A stretch of 64,000 nt of DNA, from NCBI RefSeq assembly GCF_000826545.1, contig NZ_CDME01000015.1:124001-188000 (forward strand). The letters are read 5' to 3'. The stretch comes from Kibdelosporangium sp. MJ126-NF4 (GTDB taxonomy: Bacteria > Actinomycetota > Actinomycetes > Mycobacteriales > Pseudonocardiaceae). Position 1 is the first letter of the stretch. The number at the start of each line of letters is the position of its first letter. Below the pieces are notes generated by a model. That model saw only the letters and a program-made list of their open reading frames with translations, made no database searches and was not told the origin of the DNA. Shown here piece by piece: positions 35,301 through 43,686 of the stretch. A program made the position numbers and the translations under genes.

Positions 35301-36239
35301 ATGGATCTGAAGCAGTTGAGAGCGCTGGTGACCGTCGTCGAAACGGGCAGCGTGACGCGCGCCGCGCAGTTGCTGCACCTCGTCCAGCCTGCGGTGACCC
35401 GGCAGATCAAGGCGCTCGAGGAGGAACTCGGCGTCACGTTGTTCGAGCGCACACGCACCGGAATGCACGCCACGGACGCCGGTGAAGCGCTTGCCGAGCG
35501 GGCGCGCCGCGCTTTGACCGAACTCGAACGCGCACGCGCCGAGCTCACTCCGCCCACCGGCGCGGTGACCGGCATCGTCACGGTCGGTCTCCTGGAGAGC
35601 ACCGTCGATCTCCTCGCCGAGCCACTCGTGGCCAGGCTGGCGAGCGACCATCCCGGTGTCGAACTGCGCCTGCAGACCGCCTACTCCGGGCATCTCCAAC
35701 GCTGGCTCGACGACGGCGACCTCGATCTGAGCCTGCTGTACAACCTCACGAGCTCACCTTCGCTCAACGTGACGCCGCTGCTGCGCGAACAACTGTGGAT
35801 CGCGGCGCCGCCAGACGTGGGACTGCGTTCGGACAGACCAGTTCCGTTCGCCGACATCACCTCGCGCCGACTCATCCTGCCCACCGACGGCCATGGCCTA
35901 CGCACACTGGTCAACAGCGGGGCCCAGCAGGCGGGCATCAGCCTGAACAGTGCCGTCAGCACCAACTCGATGGCCATCCAGAAAAGGCTCACTCGCACAG
36001 GCCACGGCTGGACCATTCTGCCTGCGGTCGGGCTCGCCGAGGAGGTCGCCGCCGGGCTGCTGTGCGCAGCACCTCTGTGCGAGCCCGAGGTACTGCGGAC
36101 CATCGTGCTCGCGACGGCACGAACCGGACGGGTGCCGCCCGCGGTCACGATCGTCGCACGAGAACTGACACGACTGATCGGCATGACCGTGGCCCGGAAC
36201 CGTTGGCCCTCCGCCGAACCACTACTCAGAGAGCAGTGA
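35301..36239 (+). CDS. LysR-family transcriptional regulator
   Basis: 312 residues from ATG 35301. The N-terminal winged helix is canonical: MDLKQLRALVTVVETGSVTR, AAQLLHLVQPAVTRQIKALE, EELGVTLFERTRTGM. The effector domain begins at about 90 (GIVTVGLLEST). LysR proteins activate divergent catabolic genes when bound to a pathway intermediate; the neighbouring acyl-CoA dehydrogenase/MaoC pair is the likely target. Converges with the oxidoreductase gene, 15 nt apart. Confidence 0.93.
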   Translation: MDLKQLRALVTVVETGSVTRAAQLLHLVQPAVTRQIKALEEELGVTLFERTRTGMHATDAGEALAERARRALTELERARAELTPPTGAVTGIVTVGLLESTVDLLAEPLVARLASDHPGVELRLQTAYSGHLQRWLDDGDLDLSLLYNLTSSPSLNVTPLLREQLWIAAPPDVGLRSDRPVPFADITSRRLILPTDGHGLRTLVNSGAQQAGISLNSAVSTNSMAIQKRLTRTGHGWTILPAVGLAEEVAAGLLCAAPLCEPEVLRTIVLATARTGRVPPAVTIVARELTRLIGMTVARNRWPSAEPLLREQ

Positions 36240-36254
36240 GCACGTCCGGTTTGT

Positions 36255-37172
36255 TCAGTCGATCGAGATCGCCAGTTTGCCGATGACCCCGGCTTTGAGG
36301 GCGGTGAAGGCCGCGGCTACCTCGTTGAACGAATAGGTGTGCGCGATGGCAACACGGTTTCTCGCGATCTGGTCCAGCACTGGCCGTGTGGGCGTGGCCA
36401 TCACGGCGGTCACCTTCACGTTGCGGTCGCCCATTTGCTCCTGGGTGAGGTGCGCGGGCGACACGATGTGCCCACCGTCGACGAGCAGGTCCGCAAGAGA
36501 CGGTCCGTCGCCAGCGAGGTGCACGACCGAATCCACGCCGTTCGGCGCCAGTTCCTTGACCTGTGCGGCCAGGTCGCCGCGATGGTCCACGGCATGCTGA
36601 GCGCCCAACCCCAGTACATGCTCGGTCTCGGTACCCGGTGTCGCGGTCGCGATCACGGTCGCACCACCGGCGACGACCAACTGGACGGCATGAGCGCCAA
36701 CCCCGCCAGTCGCGCCACTGACCAGTACTGTTTTGCCGGACATGTCGCCAAGGGCATTCACCGAGGCCGCCGCCGCGGCACCGGCCAAGCCGAGAACACC
36801 GGCCGTGGCCCAATCGACTCCGTCCGGGATCTTGGCGATGCCGTGGGTTGCCGCGGTGGTCAGATATTCGGCGTAGCCGCCGCCGTCGGTCAGTCGTGAC
36901 TTGCCGACGACACCGAAGACCTTGTCGCCAACGGCGAAGTCAGTGTCTCCTTCGCCGATCTCGGTCACAACGCCGGAAAAATCCTGGCCGAGCGTGATCG
37001 GGAAGACGTGCTCGTACATTCCCTTCAGGAAACCGGCAGCGAGCATGGTGTCGAACTGGTTCACCGACGAGCCTCGCACCTGGACCTTCACCTCACCCGG
37101 TCCGACAACCGGCTCGGGTACTTCGCGGACCGCCGGGACCGCACCGAAATCGTCGATCACTACCGCACGCAT
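36255..37172 (-). CDS. NADPH:quinone oxidoreductase-type zinc-free alcohol dehydrogenase
   Basis: 305 residues with the MDR fold: MRAVVIDDFGAVPAVREVPE, VTLGQDFSGVV-type segment (ITLGQDFSGVVTEIG), cofactor motif VLVSGATGGVGAHAVQL and C-terminal YSFNEVAAAFTALKAG. Zinc ligands are absent, as in the QOR branch. It reduces quinones or enones with NADPH. Divergent from the HxlR regulator, a frequent pairing in which HxlR senses electrophiles and represses the reductase. Confidence 0.92.
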   Translation of the reverse strand: MRAVVIDDFGAVPAVREVPEPVVGPGEVKVQVRGSSVNQFDTMLAAGFLKGMYEHVFPITLGQDFSGVVTEIGEGDTDFAVGDKVFGVVGKSRLTDGGGYAEYLTTAATHGIAKIPDGVDWATAGVLGLAGAAAAASVNALGDMSGKTVLVSGATGGVGAHAVQLVVAGGATVIATATPGTETEHVLGLGAQHAVDHRGDLAAQVKELAPNGVDSVVHLAGDGPSLADLLVDGGHIVSPAHLTQEQMGDRNVKVTAVMATPTRPVLDQIARNRVAIAHTYSFNEVAAAFTALKAGVIGKLAISID

Positions 37173-37248
37173 CTGTCTGCTCCTAGCCCACGATCTGTGT
37201 GTTGGTTACGACTTGTTCTCTGCTCGGAGCTTGGAGCATGCTGTCCAC

Positions 37249-37662
37249 ATGGCGAAAGAAGGCACTTTGTCAGGCGGAACGCACACCGATGTGCCCTTCC
37301 AGGTAGACGGGCACGAGTGCCGGTTACGTGACGTACTGGACAGAGTCGGCGACAAATGGAGCGTGCTCGTAATGGCGTTGCTCGCCGACGGTCCACGGCG
37401 CTACTCCGACCTCCGGCGCGCCATCGACGGCATCTCCCAGCGCATGCTCACGCTGACGCTGCGTGGTCTCGAACGGGATGGCCTGGTGACCAGGACGGTC
37501 ACGCCAAGCTCGCCGCCCATGGTGCATTACGAACTGACCGAGGTCGGGAAAACGCTGTCGGTCGAGGCCAGCGAGTTGCTGCAGTGGTCACAGCGCCACC
37601 GTGAGTACATTGCGGAGTCCCGCCGACGTTACGACACCAATGCCACCCAAGAACCGCACTGA
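37249..37662 (+). CDS. HxlR-family transcriptional regulator
   Basis: 137 residues from ATG 37249; GTG 37291 is an alternative start that would leave a shared palindromic element in the promoter. HxlR features: conserved early Cys (GHECRLRDVLDRVGDKWSVL), then YSDLRRAIDGISQRMLTLTL and RGLERDGLVTRTV. The early cysteine is the redox/aldehyde sensor in characterised members. It is divergent from the quinone reductase and converges on the aromatic hydroxylase gene; either could be its target. Confidence 0.9.
   Translation: MAKEGTLSGGTHTDVPFQVDGHECRLRDVLDRVGDKWSVLVMALLADGPRRYSDLRRAIDGISQRMLTLTLRGLERDGLVTRTVTPSSPPMVHYELTEVGKTLSVEASELLQWSQRHREYIAESRRRYDTNATQEPH
37253..37295 (+). repeat. Copy 1 of a 43-bp element shared with 40018-40060
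   Basis: Aligned without gaps to 40018-40060, 31 of 43 positions agree, including 13 identical bases (GAAAGAAGGCACT) and a GCACA-N4-TGTGC-like dyad at the other end. Both copies keep GGCAC and GTGCC at the same spacing. This copy lies at the 5' end of hxlR, the other upstream of the extradiol dioxygenase gene. Confidence 0.45.
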
Positions 37663-37697
37663 TCTCCTTGCAGGAAGGCAGGAGAGACGGGTACTGG

Positions 37698-39416
37698 TCA
37701 CTCGGATCGGCCGAGGACAACGTCGAGTACACCGCTGACGACCGTTTCGGCCTGGCCACCCGGCGGCGCCGTGGTGCGCCATGCCACGTGGCCGTCGGGC
37801 CGGACCAAGCAGGCACCGGTGGCACCGACCCCTGCCAGGTTCGCCCACTCTCCGGTCGGGTCCACCAGGTCGCCGTCAGCGCCGACGACATAGGCCTGTA
37901 GTGGGGCTCCACGCGCCGCGGCGGCCGATCTGGCACCAGTCGTCCAGTCGTGGCCATCGGTACCGGCAAGCAACGTGAGCGCGGTGTCGAACAGATCGAG
38001 TGTCGAGAGGGCCGTGCCGTTCCTCAGCAGCTCATGGTGCGGTGCCCGAAATCCGGGTGCCGACCGCGGTACGAACTCAACCTGGCGTTCCCGCGGTGCG
38101 GGCACTGGGGTTCCGTCGGATACCAGTGCCCCGGCGGGATAGCCGAAACCGAGGTCCTGGCCGAGCGCGTCGAACTGCACGATCTGTTTGGGTATGGCCG
38201 CGCGCACCTGCTCGCGGGCCTCACGTCCGGTCTCAGCACCGGCTTCGATGTCGGCGGCGAACTCGTACACGCCGGGACCGATACCGGTCTCGGCCATCAA
38301 CGCCAGGTTCCGCCAGCTCTGGCCCGCGTTGAACTCGGCGATCGGCCTGCGTTCGACCTCGTACGAGTCGAGCAGGCCGGGTCGCGCCCATCCGGCGAGC
38401 ACCGCGTGCAGCTTCCAGGCCAGGTTGTGGGCATCCTGGATGCTGGAGTTCATCCCGAAACCCCCGGTCGGCGGGAAGCGGTGCGCCGCGTCCCCGACCA
38501 GGAAGACATCGCCCGCTCGAAAGGTCTTCGCAACCTGGGCGGCCATTCGCAACGGCTTGGCGCTGAGGATTTCGACAGGCAGGTCGGCCAGACCGATGGC
38601 GTCGCGCACGGCCTGTTCGCACCATCCCCGGTCCGGATGGTCCACTTCGGACAACGGCGGCAACGCGGTGAACAGCCACCGGTCCCGGCCGTCCAGCGTG
38701 ATCAGCGCGCCACTGGACCTCGAGTTGACGATCCAGTGGATGACCGCCGGGTCAGGACCAACCGTTGCGGCGAGGTCCGCGCGAAAGTGGATGTTGACGC
38801 ACTCCGCGACGGTGTCCGGGCCGTCGAGATCGATGCCGAGTGACGAGCGAACCTCGCTGCTGGCACCGTCGCAGGCGACCACGTACCGTGCGTTGACTCG
38901 CCTCGTCGTCCCGTCCTCCTGACCACGCAAGGTGGCAATCACACCTCGCTCTGTCGCGATCAGCTTGTCCACCTTTGTGGACAGTCGCACGTCGACAGTC
39001 GGATAGGACTTCAGCGCGGCCAACATAATGGGCTCGAGGATGTCCTGCGGGCAGAATGCGTTGGTCGCCGGGCTTATGCTCTGTCGAAAGGCCCGACTCG
39101 CCTCGTCCGGAACGATCCGAAGTCGACCCAGCTCCTCACCGACGAGTGTGTGCATCCACACGAAGTCGCCGACGGCGGCATTCGGCAGCGCCTGTCGCCT
39201 GATCTCGGCCGCCAAGCCCCATGTGCGGAAGATCTCCATCGTGCGGATCCGTATCCCGGTCGCCCGCGGGTGCGTGCCCACCGCGGACCGTCGCTCGACC
39301 AGAAGGCATGGCGTGCCGAGGCGACCGAGCATGATGGCGGTGGCGAGTCCGGCCGGTCCGGCTCCGACAATGAGAACGGGGTACGCCAGATCGGTGGAAT
39401 CGTTGGGAAACGTCAT
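37698..39416 (-). CDS. FAD-dependent aromatic hydroxylase (MhpA/PheA-like)
   Basis: 572 residues from ATG 39416, preceded by TAGGAG. The flavin monooxygenase motifs are complete: VLIVGAGPAGLATAIMLGRL (ADP-binding), VACDGASSEVRSSLG (DG motif) and GDVFLVGDAAHRFPPTGGFG (GD motif) followed by NSSIQDAHNLAWKL. The C-terminal thioredoxin-like domain (about 400-570) is typical of phenol or 3-(3-hydroxyphenyl)propionate hydroxylases. It begins 22 nt after the extradiol dioxygenase stop on the same strand; together they would hydroxylate a phenol to a catechol and cleave the ring. Confidence 0.9.
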   Translation of the reverse strand: MTFPNDSTDLAYPVLIVGAGPAGLATAIMLGRLGTPCLLVERRSAVGTHPRATGIRIRTMEIFRTWGLAAEIRRQALPNAAVGDFVWMHTLVGEELGRLRIVPDEASRAFRQSISPATNAFCPQDILEPIMLAALKSYPTVDVRLSTKVDKLIATERGVIATLRGQEDGTTRRVNARYVVACDGASSEVRSSLGIDLDGPDTVAECVNIHFRADLAATVGPDPAVIHWIVNSRSSGALITLDGRDRWLFTALPPLSEVDHPDRGWCEQAVRDAIGLADLPVEILSAKPLRMAAQVAKTFRAGDVFLVGDAAHRFPPTGGFGMNSSIQDAHNLAWKLHAVLAGWARPGLLDSYEVERRPIAEFNAGQSWRNLALMAETGIGPGVYEFAADIEAGAETGREAREQVRAAIPKQIVQFDALGQDLGFGYPAGALVSDGTPVPAPRERQVEFVPRSAPGFRAPHHELLRNGTALSTLDLFDTALTLLAGTDGHDWTTGARSAAAARGAPLQAYVVGADGDLVDPTGEWANLAGVGATGACLVRPDGHVAWRTTAPPGGQAETVVSGVLDVVLGRSE

Positions 39417-39438
39417 TGTCACTCCTACCAAACAGTGA

Positions 39439-39957
39439 TCAGTGGGTGCGACGCATCAGCTCCTCGGCCGACACGCCCTCCCGCAGCCGCGCCAGCATCT
39501 TCTCCGGGTCGAAATCGACTCCGATGGGATTCTGCTGGTAGATCGGACCATTGATGAAATCGTTCACGTCGTCGTTGTTGTCGAATACGTCGACCTGAAG
39601 CTCCACCCGATTCCCATCCGGATCGACGTAGTACATCGACACCGTCGGACCGTGGTTGATCGACCACACCGGGCGCACACCGTCGGCCGCGAGTCGCTCG
39701 TGGGTCTCCAGCAAAGTCTGCAGCGTTTCGTAGGTGAACGAGACGTGGTGAAGGCCGGTGGCCGTCTCCACATGGCCCGTGTACATCCCCATCGACACCA
39801 GGCCGATCCGGTGGTGTTCGTCATCGTAGGAAAGGAAACACAGGGCGTCGTTCTCGAATGCCACTCCGGCCACGAGAACGTTGCGATACCAGTCTCGCAT
39901 CGCGGGAATCTGGTTTGTCTGCAGGACAATGTGAGACAGCTTGTCGGGGCTCTTCAC
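39439..39957 (-). CDS. Extradiol (catechol-cleaving) ring dioxygenase, single VOC module
   Basis: 172 residues from GTG 39957, with GGAG six nt upstream. A one-module VOC enzyme: first ligand His in DKLSHIVLQTNQ (residue 9), second in GLHHVSFTYE (about 70-71) and Glu in VDPDGNRVELQVD (about 119), the 2-His-1-carboxylate iron site. It would open a catechol ring next to the hydroxyls. It is upstream of, and probably co-transcribed with, the flavin hydroxylase. Twin palindromes lie in front of it. Confidence 0.88.
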   Translation of the reverse strand: MKSPDKLSHIVLQTNQIPAMRDWYRNVLVAGVAFENDALCFLSYDDEHHRIGLVSMGMYTGHVETATGLHHVSFTYETLQTLLETHERLAADGVRPVWSINHGPTVSMYYVDPDGNRVELQVDVFDNNDDVNDFINGPIYQQNPIGVDFDPEKMLARLREGVSAEELMRRTH

Positions 39958-40017
39958 AACCCGCTCCAATCGGCGACGACGCGGTCTTCGTCATTCTCAG
40001 CCAGCGCCGCCACTACC

Positions 40018-40060
40018 GAAAGAAGGCACTATGTTGTTCCATAGGCACATCAATGTGCCT
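40018..40060. promoter_or_regulatory. Palindromic operator upstream of the dioxygenase-hydroxylase operon
   Basis: Two perfect inverted repeats sit side by side 72-103 bp upstream of the dioxygenase start: CTATG-N6-CATAG (40029-40044) and AGGCACAT-CA-ATGTGCCT (40043-40060). The 43-bp stretch is a partial copy of the sequence at 37253-37295 in hxlR, so HxlR is the candidate regulator (inference). Confidence 0.55.
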
Positions 40061-40074
40061 CAATCGCGAGCGGG

Positions 40075-40797
40075 TCAGCTCGGTGTGCGGCCGGTGCGGC
40101 AGTCCCGGTCGGCGAGGTCGGCGGCGTACAGCTCGATGTCCCGCAGGCCGACGCCCTGCCCGCTCGCCCGCAGCCTGCCGACCAGCGGCACCACTTCGTC
40201 GGTCCACCAGCGCTGCCCCAGCTCGCGCGGGCCGATCCCGGCCAGGCCCCGGCGAAACCCCCAGGCCTCGGCGGCGTCGGCCAGCCGCGCCCAGTCGGCG
40301 GGACGGTCCAACCACAGCTCGGCCCGGGTGTCGTCGGGCAGCGACACCCGCGTCAGGAACTCCCGCTCGGCCGCCTTGCTGGCCAGGTGTGACAGCCGCA
40401 GGCACCACATCGCGTAGGCGGTGGTGCAGATGCGACGCACGATCGCCGACACGCTGTGCTGCTCGCGCTTCCGGGCCACCGACACCCGATGGTGCCCGTC
40501 GACCACGAAGTACATCTCGCCCAGCTGGATCAGCTCCACCCGAGGCAGCGCGATCCCGGCGGCCACGGCATCCGCGACCGACCGGTGACGCGCTCGCAGC
40601 GCCTGGTTGAGCAACCGGAACCGCGCGTCGAAGTCCCCGGCGCGGGACACCGTGCCGACAATCCGGTCGGTGCGCACGTCGTCCGGATAGACGATCATGT
40701 CGCCGTCCTGGCCCAGTGCGGCGATTGCGTCGGCGAAAACCACAGGCGCGCGGCCGTCCGGGTCGTTGTCGCGCAGGTCCCGCAACCACCGGCTCAT
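40075..40797 (-). CDS. ParB/Srx-fold nuclease-domain protein
   Basis: 240 residues from ATG 40797. The only clear motif is YFVVDGHHRVSVARKRE (DGHHR at 100-104), the ParB/sulfiredoxin-type nucleotide-binding turn. The N-terminus and C-terminus are unlike chromosomal ParB and there is no HTH, so it is not a partition protein. It could be a stand-alone CTP/ATP-using enzyme of the ParB/Srx superfamily. It lies 29 nt downstream of the MFS stop on the same strand. Function unknown. Confidence 0.7.
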   Translation of the reverse strand: MSRWLRDLRDNDPDGRAPVVFADAIAALGQDGDMIVYPDDVRTDRIVGTVSRAGDFDARFRLLNQALRARHRSVADAVAAGIALPRVELIQLGEMYFVVDGHHRVSVARKREQHSVSAIVRRICTTAYAMWCLRLSHLASKAAEREFLTRVSLPDDTRAELWLDRPADWARLADAAEAWGFRRGLAGIGPRELGQRWWTDEVVPLVGRLRASGQGVGLRDIELYAADLADRDCRTGRTPS

Positions 40798-40826
40798 GTC
40801 TTCACTGTAGGCGGCGCGTGCGCACC

Positions 40827-42119
40827 TCACCGGACCGATCGGATGGGAAGAATTGTCAACGCGGCGAGCACACCGATCGCACCGGCCGACCACAGAAGTA
40901 CAGGATAGTTGTCACCTGCGCCGACGCTGAGCAGCGCACTGCCGAGTACGGCGGCGAGCGACTGCGGCAGCGCGTTCGCGATGTTCATCACCCCGAGGTC
41001 CTTCGCCGACTCGGCCGCACTCGGCAGCACCGCGATCACCAGCGCCGAGTCGACCGCCACGTAAACCCCGTAGCCAACCCCCAGCACCACCTCGGCCACG
41101 TAGAAACCGGTCACCGTACTGGCGTGCGCGAGGATCGCGAGCCCGGCCGCGAACACGAGGGTGGCGACGACGACGAACATCTTGCGCCGTCCCAGCTGGT
41201 CGGACAGCCAGCCACCGAGCTTCGCGGTGATCATCAGCGCGACCGTGAAGATCAGCACTCCCGTGCTCATCGCCGCGGCCGCCTCCCTCGTGCTGAGGCC
41301 GATCTCCTTCTGCAGATAGAAGAACCGGAACAGCACGAACAAGTACACCGACAGCACCAACAGCAGGCGCGAGAGCCAGGCCCAGGCGAAGTCCGGGTAC
41401 TGCCGGGGGTTCACCCAGAATGTCCGGAGCAGCGTCCGCCAGTCCGCGGCGGGAGGGCGTACCGGGAGCTGCCGGTCGGGCAGCACCACGGCGTAGAGCA
41501 CGAGCACCACGAGCGCGAACACCCCCGGCACGACGAAGAGTGCGAACATGTTGTCCACGAACCACTCCCCGACGTACGCGGCACCCAGTACACCGAGGCT
41601 CTGCATGGCACCGAGGTTCGCCGACACGCTGCCCCGCTGCCTCGACGGAACCTGGTCGACGACGGTGGCCACCACCGCCGCCATGATCGCGCTGGCGGCC
41701 ATCTGGGCGAGGCACCAGCCGATCAGCAGGATGGGCACCGATTTCGCGGTCGCCACCACCCCGAGCGAGAGCAGGAAGGCGATCGCGCCGCCGACGATCC
41801 AGGGCCGCCGTCTGCCGAACCGCGACATGGTCCGGTCGCTGAGCCGCCCGAAGACCGGATTGGCCACCATCGCCACCAGCACCGCGACCGCCAGCACGTT
41901 GGCGTTCACCGAGGGCGCCCGGTCCGGCCCCACGATGGTCTGTGTCTTCAGCGCGAGGCTGACCGTGACCGGTGCCATCAAGCCGACGTAGAGGCCGAAC
42001 TGGGCGAGCGCCATGGTGGCGACCACCGAGAAAGCGGGCTTCTCCAGCACAGTGGCCACTTCGGTGGCCACAACTTCCGTGCTACCGGACGAGGTGCGGG
42101 GTGGACCTGGCTCAGCCAT
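40827..42119 (-). CDS. MFS transporter (GPH/SLC45-like)
   Basis: 430 residues, twelve helices. Motifs are NPVFGRLSDRTMSRFGRRRP between TM2 and TM3 and KLGGWLSDQLGRRKMF in the second half, the duplicated MFS loop. TM1 reads FGLYVGLMAPVTVSLALK, typical of the glycoside-pentoside-hexuronide/sucrose-like carriers. It lies 20 nt downstream of the DszC-like flavoprotein gene and would import or export that enzyme's substrate or product. Confidence 0.9.
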   Translation of the reverse strand: MAEPGPPRTSSGSTEVVATEVATVLEKPAFSVVATMALAQFGLYVGLMAPVTVSLALKTQTIVGPDRAPSVNANVLAVAVLVAMVANPVFGRLSDRTMSRFGRRRPWIVGGAIAFLLSLGVVATAKSVPILLIGWCLAQMAASAIMAAVVATVVDQVPSRQRGSVSANLGAMQSLGVLGAAYVGEWFVDNMFALFVVPGVFALVVLVLYAVVLPDRQLPVRPPAADWRTLLRTFWVNPRQYPDFAWAWLSRLLLVLSVYLFVLFRFFYLQKEIGLSTREAAAAMSTGVLIFTVALMITAKLGGWLSDQLGRRKMFVVVATLVFAAGLAILAHASTVTGFYVAEVVLGVGYGVYVAVDSALVIAVLPSAAESAKDLGVMNIANALPQSLAAVLGSALLSVGAGDNYPVLLWSAGAIGVLAALTILPIRSVR

Positions 42120-42139
42120 GGCCGTTCCGTCCCGTCTGC

Positions 42140-43345
42140 TCAGGAGTAGGGGGTGGGTTCGGGCACTTCGTCACGCAGCACGAACGCGCCGAGGTCGCGG
42201 CGCTTGTAGGCCACCGGGTCGTGCAACGTGTGCGTGCGGACGTTGCGCCAGAACACGTCGAAGCCGAAGGAGTTGGCCGTGGAGCGTGCGCCGGTCGCCT
42301 CGAAGATCCGGTGCGCCACCTCCAGCCCGACCTCGGTCGCGCAGGCCTTCACCGCCGCGACGCGGACGGCGTGCTCGCCGCGCGAGCGCGGCGTCACCCC
42401 ATCGAGATCGGCGTAGAGCGGGAGCCCCTCGGCCGCGACGGTGTCGGCGAACGCCTCGGCCGACCACAGCTTCGCGGTGAGATCGCCATAGAGATCAAGC
42501 ACGTGCGGTTCGTCGACTGAGCGCTCGTACCCGCCCCACGGCCGGGCCTCGGTGCGGGTGTACTCAGCCCCCTGCCGCAGCGCGCCCGTGGCGATGCCCA
42601 GGTACATGTTGGCAAACAGAAGCTGGTTGGTCGGCACGATCATCGTGTTGCGCACACGCGGCTGGAACACCCCGTCCTCACGGCCGAACGTCCAGCTCGC
42701 CGACGCCCGCACGTCGGAGATCGTGACCGCGCCACTCGCGGTCAGCCGCTGCCCCATGTTGTCCCAGTTGTCGTGCGGTACCAGACCGGGCTGCGGCGCG
42801 GGCACGACGGCCATCACGCTCGCCCCATTGGCGTCGGTGCCCTCCAGGAAACACAGGTCCGCCACCGCGACACCGGTAGCGAAGCTCTTACGGCCCGCGA
42901 ACACCACGTCGTCGCCGTCGTCGTGCGCGGTGACCTCGCCGCCGCGCGGATTGATCGCACCGGCCAGGAACGGACGCTCGCGCGCGACGCGCTCCTCGAA
43001 CCGTTCCGCCTCCGCCGCGGAGCCGAACAGTCGCGGTGTCCAGTACCAGATGTAGTGGTAACCGAGTAGCTGCGCGATCGAGGCGTCACCAGCAGCCACC
43101 TCGCGCACCACCCGGTTGAGCAGCGGCCAGTCCGCGCCGCCACCGCCGTGCTCGACCGGACAGACCAACGTCGTCAGACCGGAGTCCTTGAGCAGTGCGA
43201 CCTCGCGGTGCGGCAGGCGGTTGGCGCGGTCGCGCTTGACGGCGTCAGTGGCGAGCTCGTCGGAGACCTCGCGGGCGCGCCGCAGCCAGTCCTCCTCCGA
43301 GGTCGGGGTGGACGGCTCCGGCTGGCTCTGGGTGGTGTGCGTCAT
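42140..43345 (-). CDS. DszC/SfnB-like flavin-dependent monooxygenase (acyl-CoA dehydrogenase fold)
   Basis: 401 residues with the acyl-CoA dehydrogenase fold but lacking the catalytic Glu region: LLKDSGLTTLVCPVEHGGGG, DASIAQLLGYHYIWYW, FAGRKSFATGVAVADLCFLE, TANSFGFDVFWRNVRTHTLH. The conserved His/Tyr and FWRNVRTHTLHDP segment match the DszC/SfnB branch that uses FMNH2 to oxygenate sulfides, sulfones or similar heteroatom compounds. It leads an operon with the MFS carrier and the ParB-like protein. Substrate unknown. Confidence 0.9.
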   Translation of the reverse strand: MTHTTQSQPEPSTPTSEEDWLRRAREVSDELATDAVKRDRANRLPHREVALLKDSGLTTLVCPVEHGGGGADWPLLNRVVREVAAGDASIAQLLGYHYIWYWTPRLFGSAAEAERFEERVARERPFLAGAINPRGGEVTAHDDGDDVVFAGRKSFATGVAVADLCFLEGTDANGASVMAVVPAPQPGLVPHDNWDNMGQRLTASGAVTISDVRASASWTFGREDGVFQPRVRNTMIVPTNQLLFANMYLGIATGALRQGAEYTRTEARPWGGYERSVDEPHVLDLYGDLTAKLWSAEAFADTVAAEGLPLYADLDGVTPRSRGEHAVRVAAVKACATEVGLEVAHRIFEATGARSTANSFGFDVFWRNVRTHTLHDPVAYKRRDLGAFVLRDEVPEPTPYS

Positions 43346-43642
43346 CAGGACCCTTCCTCCACAAACCGAAGCGATCTCCAGCGAATCGTTTTCACGTTAA
43401 CTTCGGGGAAAGGTTCGCGGAATCCGCCGGTCAGCCGACGGCACCCAGCCCACGCTGCCCGAGTCCCCGCAGCGCCCCATCCGTCGCCGCTGCGGCGCTG
43501 GTGAACCAGCCCACGCCCACGTCGAACGATCACATACCATTCAAGTTCTGTGAAATTAACGGACATTCAGTCCGCGCCACGTCCTGGGCTCGAGATCGCG
43601 AGAGCTGCCGAAAACCATTGTGAGGAAACGTGATCCGCAGGC
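43346..43642. other. Intergenic region without gene
   Basis: About 300 bp upstream of the DszC-like gene. It holds AT-richer patches (TTTTCACGTTAACTT near 43388-43402; GTGAAATTAACGG near 43550) that could be promoter elements for the minus-strand operon. I see no coding frame with family resemblance and no RNA gene. Confidence 0.5.
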
Positions 43643-43673
43643 AGGCACGGCCCGAGGTGACCGGGCCGTGCCT
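43643..43673. terminator. Hairpin terminator of the 43687-44793 gene
   Basis: A perfect 12-bp stem: AGGCACGGCCCG (43643-43654) pairs with 43662-43673 around a 7-nt loop, 13 nt past the stop codon of the minus-strand secreted-protein gene. Confidence 0.75.
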
Positions 43674-43686
43674 CAGGTCTGTCCGG

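Noticed and set aside
40018..40417. Plus-strand frame beginning KEGTMLFHRH as a second hxlR copy
   Set aside because: Only the first few codons resemble hxlR; the rest is antisense to the ParB-like gene. The similarity is better explained as a shared regulatory element.
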